A stretch of DNA of 64,000 nucleotides, from positions 310,001 to 374,000 of the forward strand of contig VIIQ02000096.1 of the NCBI GenBank assembly GCA_007449985.2. Reading direction: 5' to 3'. The stretch is from Desmodesmus armatus (Eukaryota > Chlorophyta > Chlorophyceae > Sphaeropleales > Scenedesmaceae). Made by a program: the position numbers and the translations under genes. The notes under the pieces are model-generated. The model saw only the letters and a list, made by a program, of their open reading frames with translations, was not told the DNA's origin and did no database searches. Below are positions 36,101 through 47,175 of the stretch, one piece after another. The stretch's first letter is position 1, and each line of letters begins with the position of its first letter.

Positions 36101-39100
36101 TGCTGCTGCAGCGGCATCTGCAGCACCCCCAGCGCTAAACCGTGCAGCAGCAGCCGCAGCAGCCGGCCCCTGTTGTGTGCTTCCCGCAAGGGAGCAGCGG
36201 GCCGCTGCACGCGCTGCTGCGTGGGTGACGGCCGCGCTGTATGTGAGGTGGACGGAGCCTTGAAGGACAAAATGAATGTCTGCTACCTCTTGCCCCTGGC
36301 GCAGGATGGGTTGGCCTGCGGAAGCCGGCGGCAGCAGGGGTGGTGGCAGATCTGAGCGAGTGAATGCTAGTGGTCAGATCCGTGAAATAGAGCTACCGCA
36401 AGCAATACAACTCTAGATGTATGTGTCAAGCATGTACGTGTGACAGCGATGCATGGTCACTTCCGTTGCTTGGGGTCTGGCGGGAGCTGTCAACAGGGTA
36501 AGCAGGCACTGTGCCGCAGAGGGCTTGTTTAAATCAGGATGGTAGCCTTGGTTACGAGGGGCGAAAACAAGCCTCTACTAAGGTAGGCCTTACTAGGCCT
36601 TCGTTCGGGCTTAGTAGGTCGCCGACCTTGATAGGGCGCGAACAACGAAGCCTAGTCGAACAAGCCTTCGCAATCAAGCCTTTGTAAATGTCATAAATAA
36701 GGCTTGTTAATCAACGCATGTGCAGCCACAGCGCAGCACACAGTTAAGCCGTTCGTGCCAGCAACAGACGATGCTTTTTGGGCACCAATGCATGTGCCAT
36801 ATGATCCGATTGCCGTTACAAACAGCTGATGTGTGCCACCAAGATGCCTTTGCACACCAGCAACGTCCTGACAAACAGCACATCTGAGCTGTAGCAGCGA
36901 TTATAAACAAAAATGCAACACACCCATGACCGCCTGCAGGCGCCTGCTGAGCAGCTGCCTCGCAGCTTAACCTGCTCCAATGTGTGACACTACGTTCTCC
37001 GTTCTCAGATGCTCTGATGATCAGCTGCCAGTGCTCCTCAGGACCTGCAGAATGCGGACACATGAAGAAGGATTTGCAGTGGGCAATGTGATCCTGTGTA
37101 GCAGATGCAACCAGCATGCTTGGGGGCCCTCCACAAGCCCACGTTCAGAGGGATGCAAGACAACCGCACCTGCTGCCTCCCAGCACTGGTGCTTGCCTAC
37201 TTGAGATGCTGTTGTGCAGTGCTGCTGCTGCTGCTGCTGCTGTGTCAATACAAAGTGTGCAGCCGCTGCAGTGACTGCTGCAGGCTGAGGTGACCTGCTG
37301 CTTGGCTGGTAAGCAGCGCTTAATCAGGCAGACAGCATCCCTGTCAGTTGCCCAGGCAGTGCAATCAGTGTGCTCACCTGTCCATCGCCACATTGCCTGC
37401 GATGTTGGTGTCTTTGGCTGGGTTGCGGGCAGTGGTGGTGCCGTTCACGCTGTTTGCAGTGCTGGAGTTGGGTCAGGACACTCCAGATCAAACCTTCTGC
37501 ATGCCTGTAGGTGGTTCAGGAACAGAACAGTGCGTCTCAGTTCCTATAGTGCTATTTGGTGTGCAGTAAACATCATCAGTGTAGTCTGCACTGTTGTCCC
37601 CTGCTCTCCCGACTGCCAGTGCTGTGGAGTTAGCAAAGTCCCAGCACACGCTCAGGGGTGATCTGTCGCACCACAGCTTCAATGTATCATCAATGCAGAT
37701 TCATGCACGACTACACAAACAGCAAGTCTCAACTTCAGACTCACGATGGGAAGCAGTGGCAAGGGTGGTGCACGTGTCACTGCTCACAACACTGCCCAGT
37801 CTCTGGTCGGAGGGCTGCACAAAGATGATCAGCATCCGACGTTAAGTATACCAGACTGTAGCGGCACCGTAACACACGACCACAGGCAGGATGCCTTCAC
37901 TGTACCTGTCAACTGTCAGATCTATCAGCACACCTCTGCCCTCAGTCCTCTGGTTAGCCGCCTGAGCCGCCTGCCGTCGATAACGTAAACAGAACAGTTC
38001 CCATATTCGTTTCATACACTGTTGAGGCGGGGCTGTGGAGACATCCGCTTCCAGCAACATGGTGATCTCCTGCCGCTGGCTGTATGTATCGCGTTCGACG
38101 GTGAAGGAGTTCTCGTTTTGTAAAACATCTTTCGCCCTATGATATGTGTTCCTTCAACCATCGACCAGAGGTTCACACAACTACAGCTGTCTGATTCAAA
38201 CGTAGCTGCGACAGGCCCTCCCACATCAATTCACTGCCCATCAGGCCTTATCACGCATTTGAAGCGCTTCAAACGCGTTTCTGAGGCCAAACCTGTGTGT
38301 CTCGTGCTGCTTTGGAGTGTTTTTGGGCTTCGTGTAAGTGATTCGAGCCTTGTCGCCCTCTAGCAACCTGGTAATCTGTCGCTCGACCAAGGACTACAGG
38401 ACGACCAAGCCATACTCAACCAACCCTGCATAACCTTGTCCGCCCTTGGTTGCTGTCGCGCCCTTGACAGCCGGCTTAGCAGCAGGTGCGTAGCTAAGGG
38501 CGAAGTTAGTAACGAAGCCTACCAAGCCTACCAAGCGTCGGTCGAACAAGCCCTTTCCGGCATAGTGAGGGGGCTGCCTAAGGGTAGCCTGCACATAAGG
38601 TGTTGCATACAGCGCAGCAGCACAGCATGTCCTATCTGCTGCACAGGCTTCCATGCATGCTCAGCCCCCCTCCCTGTCGGACACACAGTTTCACAAACAC
38701 AACACCTTGTCATGCTTGCTGGGGCTGGGTCAGCACACCTTTGGTGTATGTTGACTGCTTGAGGTGGGCGGCCAGGCGGGTGAGCTCCTTGAGCGGTGCA
38801 TGCCTGAGAGCAGGGATGCGGCAGACTGTGTCCAGGGTGCTGGCCAAGTGGTGCTCCTGGTGCAGCCGCAGCGCCTGTAGTGCAGTTGGCAATGCAGCAG
38901 AGGCAGCAGAGCAATTGTTGACGCATGATGCTGCCCAGGGTGCATAGGAATCCAGGGTTACGTTGGACATGTGGCAACCACTATGAGAACTATGAGGTCA
39001 CACATGGCCCCTTTTCCAACCAAAGCTGAGTGCCTGGCATCTTAGCGTCATATATCTCGCTCTCTGTTGACGCAGCAGGGCAGCAGAGCAAGTGATGATG

Positions 39101-41064
39101 TTTCTGCACGGGGAAGTCGGCTTGCGCTGCTGCGCATTGTCACATGTGTTGTGGTCATGGTGTGGAGAGGCTGCCTGCATAGCATGCCCAAGCAAGGAAG
39201 GCATGGCTGCGTGAAACCAACCGACCGGCCTTTGCTACTGCTGTGTGCCAGCCTTCTGTGTGCCACAGCTCATGTTAGAAACACACGGTGTGATACAGTA
39301 CAGTACAGTACAGTACAATACAGCACAACAACAGCTGGATTTGGAGCAGTCACACCTCAATGCACAGTGACAAAATGATGTTGCTGCCAAAACGCACCTC
39401 CATGTACACTGGCTTGCTGACTGCCAGCACAGCAGCAACGCGATTTGGGGAGGCGGCTGCTGCAAGGCAGGGACTGGGTGGCTTGCACGCCAGCAGCAAT
39501 CCGTCACCTGAAGGGCTGCTGATCGTGAACTTTGACACACTGCACACGCAACACAAACGGCCAAGGTCAGCCAGCAAGCAGTTGCAACACTGAGCTGCTG
39601 CACCCAGACCCCAGGGACAAGGCCGAAGTAAGTGCCAGCGTGGGGCTCTGCAGCATGAGGCTGTCGGTTTCAAACATTGGGGGCCACAATGCTGCGCACA
39701 GGCCAGTGCCTGCTGCTGGTGGGCTGATTGTATACAGTACATCGTGGCACTGCACGGGACAGACTTCTCTTGCAGAGCAGACTGGGCAGCTGCAGCATGC
39801 GTGCTTACAGGCAGCGGCCTTGACACTTTCCCCTGCACCGCCCCACCTACCAGAAAGCCTGTCGCTCCTTAGCTACTGACAGTGTCAAGCTGCTCTCACG
39901 CTCTGCTGCAGGCCCGTCTGTCAGCCTCAGCCCGGCAAGCATATTAGCAGCAGCAGCTGCAGGAACACTCTGTGCTGGAGCTTGCAGGTTGAGGGCAGGG
40001 CCGCGTGGCTGTCATGGTGCTGCTGCTGCAGGTGTGTGGAAGGAGCAGTGGCCAGTGAGCTGGCCCTGGCATCCATACTGGATTGCAACTGCTGGCGGGA
40101 GTTTTGGCTGACTGCTGCCATCACCCGCTGCCAGACCCCTGGGTGAGAGAACCCTATCCTGCAGGCGCCCTCACAGCATGGGAGGCGGCAGCTGGGGTCT
40201 GCACAGCAAGGCGTGCTGGGGTCACTGCTAGGACCTGCTGGGGGGAAATTGCAGGACACTGCTGTGCTGCTGCTGTTGTCAGCACGTGCTGAGGGGTGTG
40301 TGGGGTGGTCGGCAGGAATGCCTGCTGCGTCTGCCAGTGCTTGGCTGCAGAGCTGCTGTGCTGCCTCGGCCAGGGCTGCTTCCTCTGCTGCCCAGTCTGC
40401 ACGCGCTGTGTGCAGCAGCTGCTGCAAGTTAGGGTCTGTTGCGCTGCCATGGAGCAGTGTGACTGAGCCACACAGCACAGAGTACACCTTGGGTGGGTCC
40501 TCCTCCTGCAGCCTGCATAGACACATGGAGGGGGTGGTATGACTATAAATTTGCCATCTTTGTCCACATACAGCTGCTGTTATGGCTGGCAAGGTGTGGC
40601 AGTGTGCCTTCTAGTTCTGTTCGAAGCTTGTGCTCACCCAGACAGCTCCACACCCTCCCGCAACACCAGCACGTCTGCATGCGCAGCGATCAAGGCCTGG
40701 GCATTTCTGCAGAGACACTCAAACTGCTGCAGGCCCTGCAGCAGGTCCAGCACAGGCAACAGCTCATCCTGGCTTCGCCGGTGAGCTGGCTTGCTCAGCA
40801 CACCCTGCAACAGCAGCAGCACAGGAGCAGACTGTGTGTTGTACGTGTTGTTCATATCTGACTATGCCTGTGTGGCCCCTTCCAGTAGCTCAGCTGCATG
40901 TGTGGTCACACCTTGCAGGGATTGAGGGTGTCATGCAGACATTTGAGGCTTGCACTCAGGTGGGACTGGCTGTGCCAAGCTGCAAGCACCCGCGTCTGGT
41001 GCTTGTGAGCAGCTGCAGCATGGTGCTTCTTGGCCCTGGCCTCAAGCTCATGCTCGCTCGCCAT
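27104..41064 (-). CDS. Fusion protein: two cyclic-nucleotide-binding folds, degenerate class III cyclase-like domain, C-terminal LRRs
   Basis: ATG at 41064 (MASEHELEARAKKHH). Exons: 40912-41064, 40638-40804, about 40125-40512, about 39600-39744, about 39401-39542 (these three uncertain), 38739-38874, 35997-36315, 35541-35724, 34773-35264, 34344-34520, 33961-34095, 33352-33505, 32716-32871, 32059-32364, 31729-31896, 29751-31469, 28857-29415, 28432-28559 and 27104-28092. From 38874 to the TAG at 27104 all phases agree; about 2,200 residues in all. First CNB-like fold: DELLPVLDLLQGLQQFECL ... KVYSVLCGSVTLLHG ... VAAVLAVSKPVYMEV. Second: RIPALRHAPLKELTRLAAHL, GQPILRQGQEVADIHFVLQG, then an Ala-rich insert, then VLGDDAVRDRRLAVGVVA. 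The cyclase-like region (32059-34095) resembles class III cyclases in layout but lacks metal-binding aspartates. Exon 29751-31469 is a 573-codon Ser/Gly/Ala linker. LRRs start at LVQLPSLHGL and include FPGSISRLQQLHTLH and LTGLTSLGLGFNKL. A cyclic-nucleotide sensing or scaffold role, perhaps ciliary, is inference. Confidence 0.78.
34171..34300 (-). mobile_element. 3' fragment of the SINE-like repeat
   Basis: This matches the 3' body and tail of the element at 17230-17408 on the same strand: shared strings include GAGGTTGGGAC, GCACCCTCATGAGCCC and CACACCTGACCT, ending in TACTG units. It lies inside a 247-base intron of the fusion gene, again in host orientation. The tRNA-like head is absent, consistent with 5' truncation. 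Confidence 0.75.
36520..38554. mobile_element. Putative 2-kb DNA transposon remnant in an intron
   Basis: The ends form imperfect inverted repeats: left AGGGCTTGTTTAAATC, then GGTAGCCTTGGTTACGAGGGGCG; right, read on the complement, AGGGCTTGTTCGACCG, then GGTAGGCTTCGTTAC and TTCGCCC. The segment fills most of the 2.4-kb intron that splits the second cyclic-nucleotide-binding fold. No transposase was recognised in its short ORFs and no clear target duplication is visible. Confidence 0.5.
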
Positions 41065-41365
41065 TTAATTGTTACTCAGTTGACGTTCGGAAACGCGAGC
41101 TGCTTGATCCCTGAAGAGAGCTGCCAAGACCCTGCATTGCACAGACCTGTCACAGATGTACAAATGCAAAAGTGTGCCAGCTGCCTCACAATCTGCTGGA
41201 TCACTTCTCATTCGACACCAAGTACCTCTGGCTATACTACTCGCAATGTATGGCTACCTGATCGCCCTCAGACGCTCTGCCTCCTGAGTTGCTAAGCAGC
41301 TGCTATCACATCCTCTGAGGACACATGCAGCAGTGCCAAGGCAACAGATAGCTAGGCTGTATACA
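41065..41365. promoter_or_regulatory. Shared divergent promoter region
   Basis: The ATGs of the fusion gene (41064, minus) and PGAP3 (41366, plus) are 301 bases apart and face away from each other, so both promoters and 5' UTRs must share this interval. No TATA box or named element can be assigned with confidence. Confidence 0.6.
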
Positions 41366-42577
41366 ATGGGACTTCCACATAAAGGCTTACAGCCGGCACC
41401 ATCAGCAGCTGCCCTGCTGCTGTCAGTTGTGGTTCTTCTCGGCAGTTGCTGCCTGGGCAGTCATGCGAGCGAAGGGGACGAGTCAGGCCTGTTCCACCAG
41501 TGCATGCAGAGCTGCTTCGCAACGGGCTGCACCAAAACTCCCGGGAACAGCAACACCTGTGACACGGTGTGTGCGCACAGCGACCCCAGCAGCAGCAGCT
41601 ACCACCCGCCGTGGACCCTGCGCTTGATGCAGTGGGACTGCTCTGCAGACTGCTCCTACCACTGCATGTGGGCCCTGGAGACGCCCAAAGCAGCAGCAGG
41701 ATCAGGCCCTGTGCACAAGTACTATGGCAAGTGGCCCTTTGTGAGGGTGCTGGGTGCGCAGGAGATCGCCAGTGTGGTGTTCAGCTTAGCCAACCTGCTG
41801 GCACACGTGCACAACCTGCAGCTGTACCTGCGTTATGTCAGGAGTGTCAGGCAGCAGCCTTCCACAGGAGGGGCGGGGGGCAGTCGCCGCAGTGGGCCTG
41901 GGCTGCACGCTAGCGGCAGCAGCAGCAGCTTGCAGCAGTATCCTTTCTTCGGCCTTTGGGTGGCGTACTCAGTCGTCAACATCAACGCCTGGGTGTGGAG
42001 CAGCGTGTTTCACTGCCGAGACACGCGGCTGACAGAGCGGCTGGACTACTTTTCAGCGGATCTGGTGGTGGCAGTGGGCTGTGCTGTTGTGATTGCGAGG
42101 GTGCTGCAGCTGACCACCAGGCGCCACCTGTTGGTGCTGTCGCTGGTGCTTGGTGCTGCCCTCTTGCAGCATGTACACTACATGGCCTTTGTGAAGTTTG
42201 ATTATGGGTACAACATGACCCTGTGCATCGCCCTTGGCATCGCCACTGCTGCTGCGTGGCTGGTGTGGGCGACCTCGGCCAGGCACCCTGGCAGATGGAC
42301 GCTGTACAAGTTCATGGGCTTGGTGCATGTAGCCATGCTGCTCGAGGTCCTGGACTTCCCGCCCTTTTTCTACTTGTTCGATGCACACGCCCTGTGGCAT
42401 GCGGCCACAGTGCCCCTCACGTACTTGTGGTACAAGTTCATGACTGCTGACGTGCTGGCGTGGCACCAGCAGCAACAGCAACACCCACACTTGGAGAGTG
42501 AAGGCAGCAGCAGGACGGTTGTGAAGCTCAGCATGGGGCCCGTGTTTGTGGGTGGGGACCACAAGCAAAAGCTCTGA
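41366..42577 (+). CDS. PGAP3: PGAP3/Per1-like GPI-anchor remodelling protein
   Basis: Single exon, 403 residues from the ATG at 41366; upstream in-frame sequence has no other ATG. The N-terminal hydrophobic stretch (SAAALLLSVVVLLGSCCLG) is a signal peptide. Family motifs in order: CMQSCFATGC, LRLMQWDCSADCSYHCMW, YGKWPFVRVLGAQE, NAWVWSSVFHCRDTRLTERL with DYFSAD, and DFPPFFYLFDAHALWHAATV. Several hydrophobic segments (e.g. LVVAVGCAVVIARVLQL, LCIALGIATAAAWLVWA) give the multi-span CREST-type membrane topology. The conserved S..H, D and H..H residues of the alkaline-ceramidase/PAQR-like hydrolase superfamily are present. In yeast and animals this ER/Golgi protein is needed to remove the sn-2 acyl chain from GPI anchors; the same role is inferred here. 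It is notable as the only intronless gene in the window. Confidence 0.95.
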   Translation: MGLPHKGLQPAPSAAALLLSVVVLLGSCCLGSHASEGDESGLFHQCMQSCFATGCTKTPGNSNTCDTVCAHSDPSSSSYHPPWTLRLMQWDCSADCSYHCMWALETPKAAAGSGPVHKYYGKWPFVRVLGAQEIASVVFSLANLLAHVHNLQLYLRYVRSVRQQPSTGGAGGSRRSGPGLHASGSSSSLQQYPFFGLWVAYSVVNINAWVWSSVFHCRDTRLTERLDYFSADLVVAVGCAVVIARVLQLTTRRHLLVLSLVLGAALLQHVHYMAFVKFDYGYNMTLCIALGIATAAAWLVWATSARHPGRWTLYKFMGLVHVAMLLEVLDFPPFFYLFDAHALWHAATVPLTYLWYKFMTADVLAWHQQQQQHPHLESEGSSRTVVKLSMGPVFVGGDHKQKL

Positions 42578-42632
42578 ACATAAGTTCAACTGGTACAGGT
42601 TATCTCTGGGCCGCTTGCTGGGTCATGTACAT

Positions 42633-42637
42633 TGTAA
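42633..42637 (+). terminator. TGTAA poly(A) signal of PGAP3
   Basis: TGTAA, the usual green-algal polyadenylation signal, lies 56 bases past the PGAP3 stop codon. Position and motif fit; no transcript evidence. Confidence 0.55.
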
Positions 42638-43288
42638 GTTGCAACACTAGCAGACACCTGGCCGGCACCACACGCGGAATATGCCGGATCTTGGAGCAGC
42701 GGGCGTTGTAGTGGTTACAGATCGCTGACTAACCGACAGTCCAACGCAACCCTGTCCGCAACCAAGAAAGATCTGTCCAATCAGCCCAACACACAGTTGT
42801 ACAACTTTTTAGGGTGCAATGGGCAACTTTCAGCTCTGATCAGAACGAATGACAAACTGTTAAGCTTTGGAACTGCTCAAACACGGTCACCCTGTCTGTC
42901 AGTGCATTTCCACCTTTTGTGGCTACGTGCAGTTTGCATACAGAGCCCTGCTGCCATCACCCTCCTCATCGACTTCGCAACGCCCACTCCTCCGCTGAGC
43001 ACGTCTGCTCTTGGTCTTTTGAAAGCTGTCAATTGATACTGTTGGCGTTAGTGCACCCTGCCGACTGTTGTGAAGCAGCGTCCGTCACTTTCAGCCATCG
43101 CAGTGCATTCCGCTGTGTTTGCCAATTGACAGCAGGCCGCCACAAGAGGTGGGAATCGGTGTTGGGACGGACGTTTAGGTTGCCACAACAACGTAATGCG
43201 TGTGCCCCAAGGCTGACCGAATGTGCTGAGGAATTTTCGGTGCTGTCCCTGTCTCCCTGCCACAGCCACAACCAGCAAGGCAGCCAGG
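42638..43288 (+). other. Intergenic region upstream of phytoene synthase
   Basis: Contains the PSY promoter and 5' UTR by position. No specific element was identified. Around 42690 a string GTTGTAGTGGTTA resembles a tRNA A box, but no matching B box or tRNA fold was seen. Confidence 0.5.
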
Positions 43289-46200
43289 ATGCGGCAGTTC
43301 ACTCTGCAGAGCGGCTCACACAGCCTCAGCACACCTCAAGCAGCAGCCAGGCAGCCTGCATGCCGCTGCAGGCGGGCCCTAGCGGTCAGCAACACCCTGG
43401 TCGGGCCTGACCCCCGCCTTGCAAGCAGCCTCAGCAGCAGTCCACCCAGCACAGGCCTGCTGGACCTCAGCAAGCCAGCAAAGGGCTTGAAAGGAAAGGA
43501 TGTCGAGGAAGCAGCCATGTGGCGCTGCATAAAGCTGCAGCAGGCTTACCCTGGCGGCCTGGACGTGAAGCTGCCGCCAGTGTGGGATGCAGACCTCCTG
43601 CAGCAAGCATATGACAGATGTGCTGAGGTGACCAGCGAGTATGCGAAGACATTCTACCTGGGCACGCAGCTGATGACCCCAGCACAGGCACAAGCCATCT
43701 GGGCCATCTACGTGTGGTGCAGGAGGACAGACGAGCTGGTTGATGGACCCAACGCATCACGCATCACCCCCAAGGTGCGTCCTGCAGTTGGAAGCTTGGA
43801 ACAGCAGCAGCTCAGCACGCAGCATTGCAGGAAACTGGTCTGCTGCAGGGGTCAATCAGAGTGCTGCAGGATCAATGGGGGTGCCGCAGGAGCCAACACA
43901 AGGCCCACTCTGAAACAGCAGCGGGCACCGATCAAACCTCCAATTGCTGCCAGGGAGAGAAACACACAGTTTCGTTGCTGCCATATGCTGACTGCATCAC
44001 ACGATTTCCTGCAGCAGCAGCGGCAGCAGCAGCAGCAGCAGCAAATCAGCTGACCATTGGTAAACAGCACAGCTGCCATGCAAGAGCTGTCCTGGCCCCT
44101 GTGGGCAGCAGCTGGACACTCTGTCCAGCTGCTGCCCACTCTGTCCACTGAGGGCTCCAGCTCTCCTGCAACAGCAATGCCATCAGGCAGATGCTCAGTA
44201 ATATCTGTGTGTGTGTTGCTCTTGTCTGTGCCTGCAGGCTTTGGACCGTTGGGAGGAGCGGCTGGAGGCGCTGTTTGAGGGCCGGCCATATGATGAGTTG
44301 GACGCCACACTGACAGACACCCTGTCCCAGTTCCCAGTGGACATCCAGCCATTCAGGTGGGCTGCTGATGCTCTGGCTGGGCGGTCCCTCGCGCTGAGGC
44401 CTCATAAGCAGCTGCGTCTGCGGTTCATCTTGCAAAGCTGCAGTGCTGGTGTGGGCAAGTGTATGCGCACAGCGGGGTCCTTGTTGGTAGGGTCCTGCAG
44501 CCAGAGGAGCTGATGCACCCACGCGGGGCGAGGGATGGTTCCACTCAGCACAGAATGAGGGGCCATCTGTGGCAAGCCCACTGCATGTGCATGTGTTGTG
44601 GCACTGCGCGATGGTGCTGGGAACCTGTCGTCAGTCAACTCAGCCACTACCTCCCTCTGCACGTGGTGACCGCATGAGGCAACCTCACCCTTGTTTGCCA
44701 ATGACTTGCCTCTGGCAGAGGCAGTATTGGTGGACTGCTGCAAGGAAGCCATGCATGTAGCTTGCTGTTCGCAGACAGCTGGGGGATGCGTGCTGTCTGC
44801 CACTCACCGCACTGCAGTGCGGGTGGCTATCAAGTGTCACTCCCTCCTTTCTGGTCCTTACTGTAACTGTGATAATTTGTATCTGTCTTTTGCTGCTTCG
44901 TTCGTTGCTGCAGGGACATGATTGACGGCATGCGTATGGACCTTGTCAAGTCCCGCTATGACAACTATGACGAGCTGTATGAGTACTGCTACAGGGTGGC
45001 CGGCACAGTGGCTCTCATGAGCATGCCAGTCATGGGCGTTGACAAAGACTACAAGGTGTGTGTACGCTGAAGTTGGGAGTGGCGCCAACTTTCGCATTTC
45101 AATTACTCAAAATGACAGTCAGGGCTGTGGTGGACTGAACGGAGGGAATTGTTGCATGTGGGTGGGGTTCTGAAGGTGGAATCATGGGGTGGTTTTTGTG
45201 GAGGGTTGCGCTGGGCAGCGGTTTCTGTCATTGTTGTGCTTTGGGGGGCGGTCCCGTTCTGCAGTCAACAGATGACACAGGACTGTGGAGGTGGAGGTGC
45301 TGCTGCCACTTCACGTAGTTGGTGCACGTAGCATCTTCCTAAAATCCTGCACAGGCTGCCGATACACACACGCATGTTGTAAGAATGCTGTGCTGGACCC
45401 TGCGCATGTCCTGCAGGGCCCCTTGGAACCAGTGTACAGGGCTGCGCTGGCGTTGGGCACAGCCAACCAGCTCACCAACATCCTGAGGGATGTGGGTGAG
45501 GACCTGGAGACACGCAACCGCATCTATGTGCCTCTGGATGAGCTGCAGCAGGTGGGTCGTTGCTTTGCTGGGGTTTGGGGTTGAAGGGCGTGGCTGCCGG
45601 GACAGACATGCAGGGCTGGTGGGATGAGTGACAGCCAGCCACGGCTAGGAAGATGAGGGGTTCGTCAACGGAGAGCTCTTGAGTGTTGCAACTGTATGAA
45701 CAACATCAAGTTGGTTAGATTCGGGCTAGGGGGTGTCGGGCACTCAAGGGGCAGGGAAGGCAGGCTACGTCAGTTTGGCAGGGATGCAGGTGGTGAAGGT
45801 TGTCGCAGCAGTGGTGGCTGATGCTCACACACCTGCAGCACCACGTGCGTGCACAGTTGAGGGGTGCTGAATGGCCACACAAGCTGTGTGAAGATACTCC
45901 CCGCAGGAAGGGGAGCCGCCCGGCATCAAGCAATGCTGGCATCATGTAGGATTGCTTCCTACACACATGCATGGGGGCATATGCCCCTAGGAAATGCATA
46001 GAGATTGCCTCCTGCAAACCTCACCCAGCAACAGCTATGTTGCAAATCAGCAACAATCAACCCAGCTTGTAAAACAGGCCATCCACACACTGCAGCTACC
46101 ACTGGTTGAACCTGCTGTAATTGACGCTTGGTGACAGAAGGCTGGCGGCGCTTCAGCTTGCTTGTTTCAGCCCCAAAGGTCTCCATGTCAAATTCTGTGA

Positions 46201-47175
46201 CTTTTTTAGTGTGTCACGCCGCAAATCGCGCCTTTCTGAAGTCGCGGCGCAAAACCCTAAACCCTAACGTTTGGACGTTCATAGATGGACAAATTCGACG
46301 GTTGGCACACCTGGCCCTGTAGCTCAATGGATAGAGCGTTGGACTTCGGTCTAGGTGATCGCCTGAGATGACATCCAAAGGCTGCAGGTTCGAGTCCTGC
46401 TAGGGTCGCTTTTTGGTTTTTCCCATGAATGTGCGTTTCCCCCCCATGCGGCACAGCAATGCACTGCTTGCACTGTGCATCTGCTGCTGCTGGTGCAGCT
46501 GTGCTCTCAACTGCTTGTGATACTCTAGTGCTGAAGCTGCAGTGAGTGCTGTTGCAGCCAGGTGCAGTTTTGCTGCCATGCACTGCTGTGATCATCCTGC
46601 AACCTTTTGCATTGTTTGCAGGTGTATCTGCCAATGCAACTGCAACAGCCCCCCCACCCCCACCCCCGCTGTGTTGTGTTGTTGCTTGCTTTAGCAATAG
46701 CTCCCAGAGTAGGTGTGTTGAACACTGCTGTCTCCCAGCGTCTCTTCAACGCGCGTCAAGACCTGAGCTCAGCCTTCTCATATGCCTGTGCCTGTTGCTG
46801 CTGCAGTTTGGCATCAAGGAGACCGAGCTGCTGGGTGGAGCCAGGACCCTGATCAAGGACGGTGTCGTGGACGAGCGGTGGCAGGCGTTCATGAAGTTCC
46901 AGATAGCTCGCGCCCGCAAGTGCTTCGAGGATGCAGAGGCAGGTGTGGACCTCCTGAGCCAGGAGGCCCGCTGGCCAGTGTGGTCGGCCCTCATCCTGTA
47001 CAGGCAGATCCTGGACGCGATCGAGGCCAATGGTTACGACAACTTCACCAAGCGCGCCTACGTCCCCAAGTGGAAGAAGATGGCGAGCCTGCCCCAGGCT
47101 TTTGCCAAGGCGTCGCTGCCGCAGCTCAACCCTGGCTACAAGGCAGCCATGGCAGCAGGTGCCATCACCCGGTGA
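43289..47175 (+). CDS. PSY: Phytoene synthase (chloroplast precursor)
   Basis: Five exons, all in phase: 43289-43774, 44238-44356, 44914-45055, 45417-45551 and 46807-47175, giving 416 residues, normal for the family. The N-terminus ([20 protein letters not shown], then Arg/Ser-rich) is a transit peptide. The catalytic core has both aspartate-rich motifs: [11 protein letters not shown] in exon 1 and NILRDVGED in exon 4. Also present are [12 protein letters not shown], the [10 protein letters not shown] segment (exon 3), [13 protein letters not shown], and [20 protein letters not shown] near the C-terminus. The enzyme condenses two geranylgeranyl diphosphates to phytoene in the plastid, the first committed step of carotenoid synthesis; Mg/Mn bind to the DxxxD motifs. 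Intron 4 (45552-46806) carries a tRNA gene. Introns are CTG-rich. No frame damage was seen. Confidence 0.97.
46251..46268 (+). repeat. Interstitial telomere-type repeat (CCCTAAA)n
   Basis: AAAACCCTAAACCCTAAC, about two and a half copies of CCCTAAA, just upstream of the tRNA gene and inside PSY intron 4. Confidence 0.8.
46313..46408 (+). tRNA. trnR-UCG: tRNA-Arg(UCG) with a 23-nt intron, nested in a PSY intron
   Basis: Acceptor stem GGCCCTG pairs with TAGGGTC (two G-U pairs), discriminator G at 46408. D arm AGCTCAATGGATAGAGC; anticodon stem TTGGA/TCCAA with loop CT-TCG-G...A; anticodon TCG at 46346-46348. Removing 46350-46372, right after position 37 where nuclear tRNA introns lie, restores the loop. 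T arm GCAGG-TTCGAGT-CCTGC. A TTTTT Pol III terminator follows at about 46411. Same strand as PSY. Nuclear type: CCA is not encoded. Confidence 0.93.

Noticed and set aside
39296..39320. TACAG/TACTG repeats as a third SINE copy
   Set aside because: Only the simple repeat is present; no SINE body beside it.
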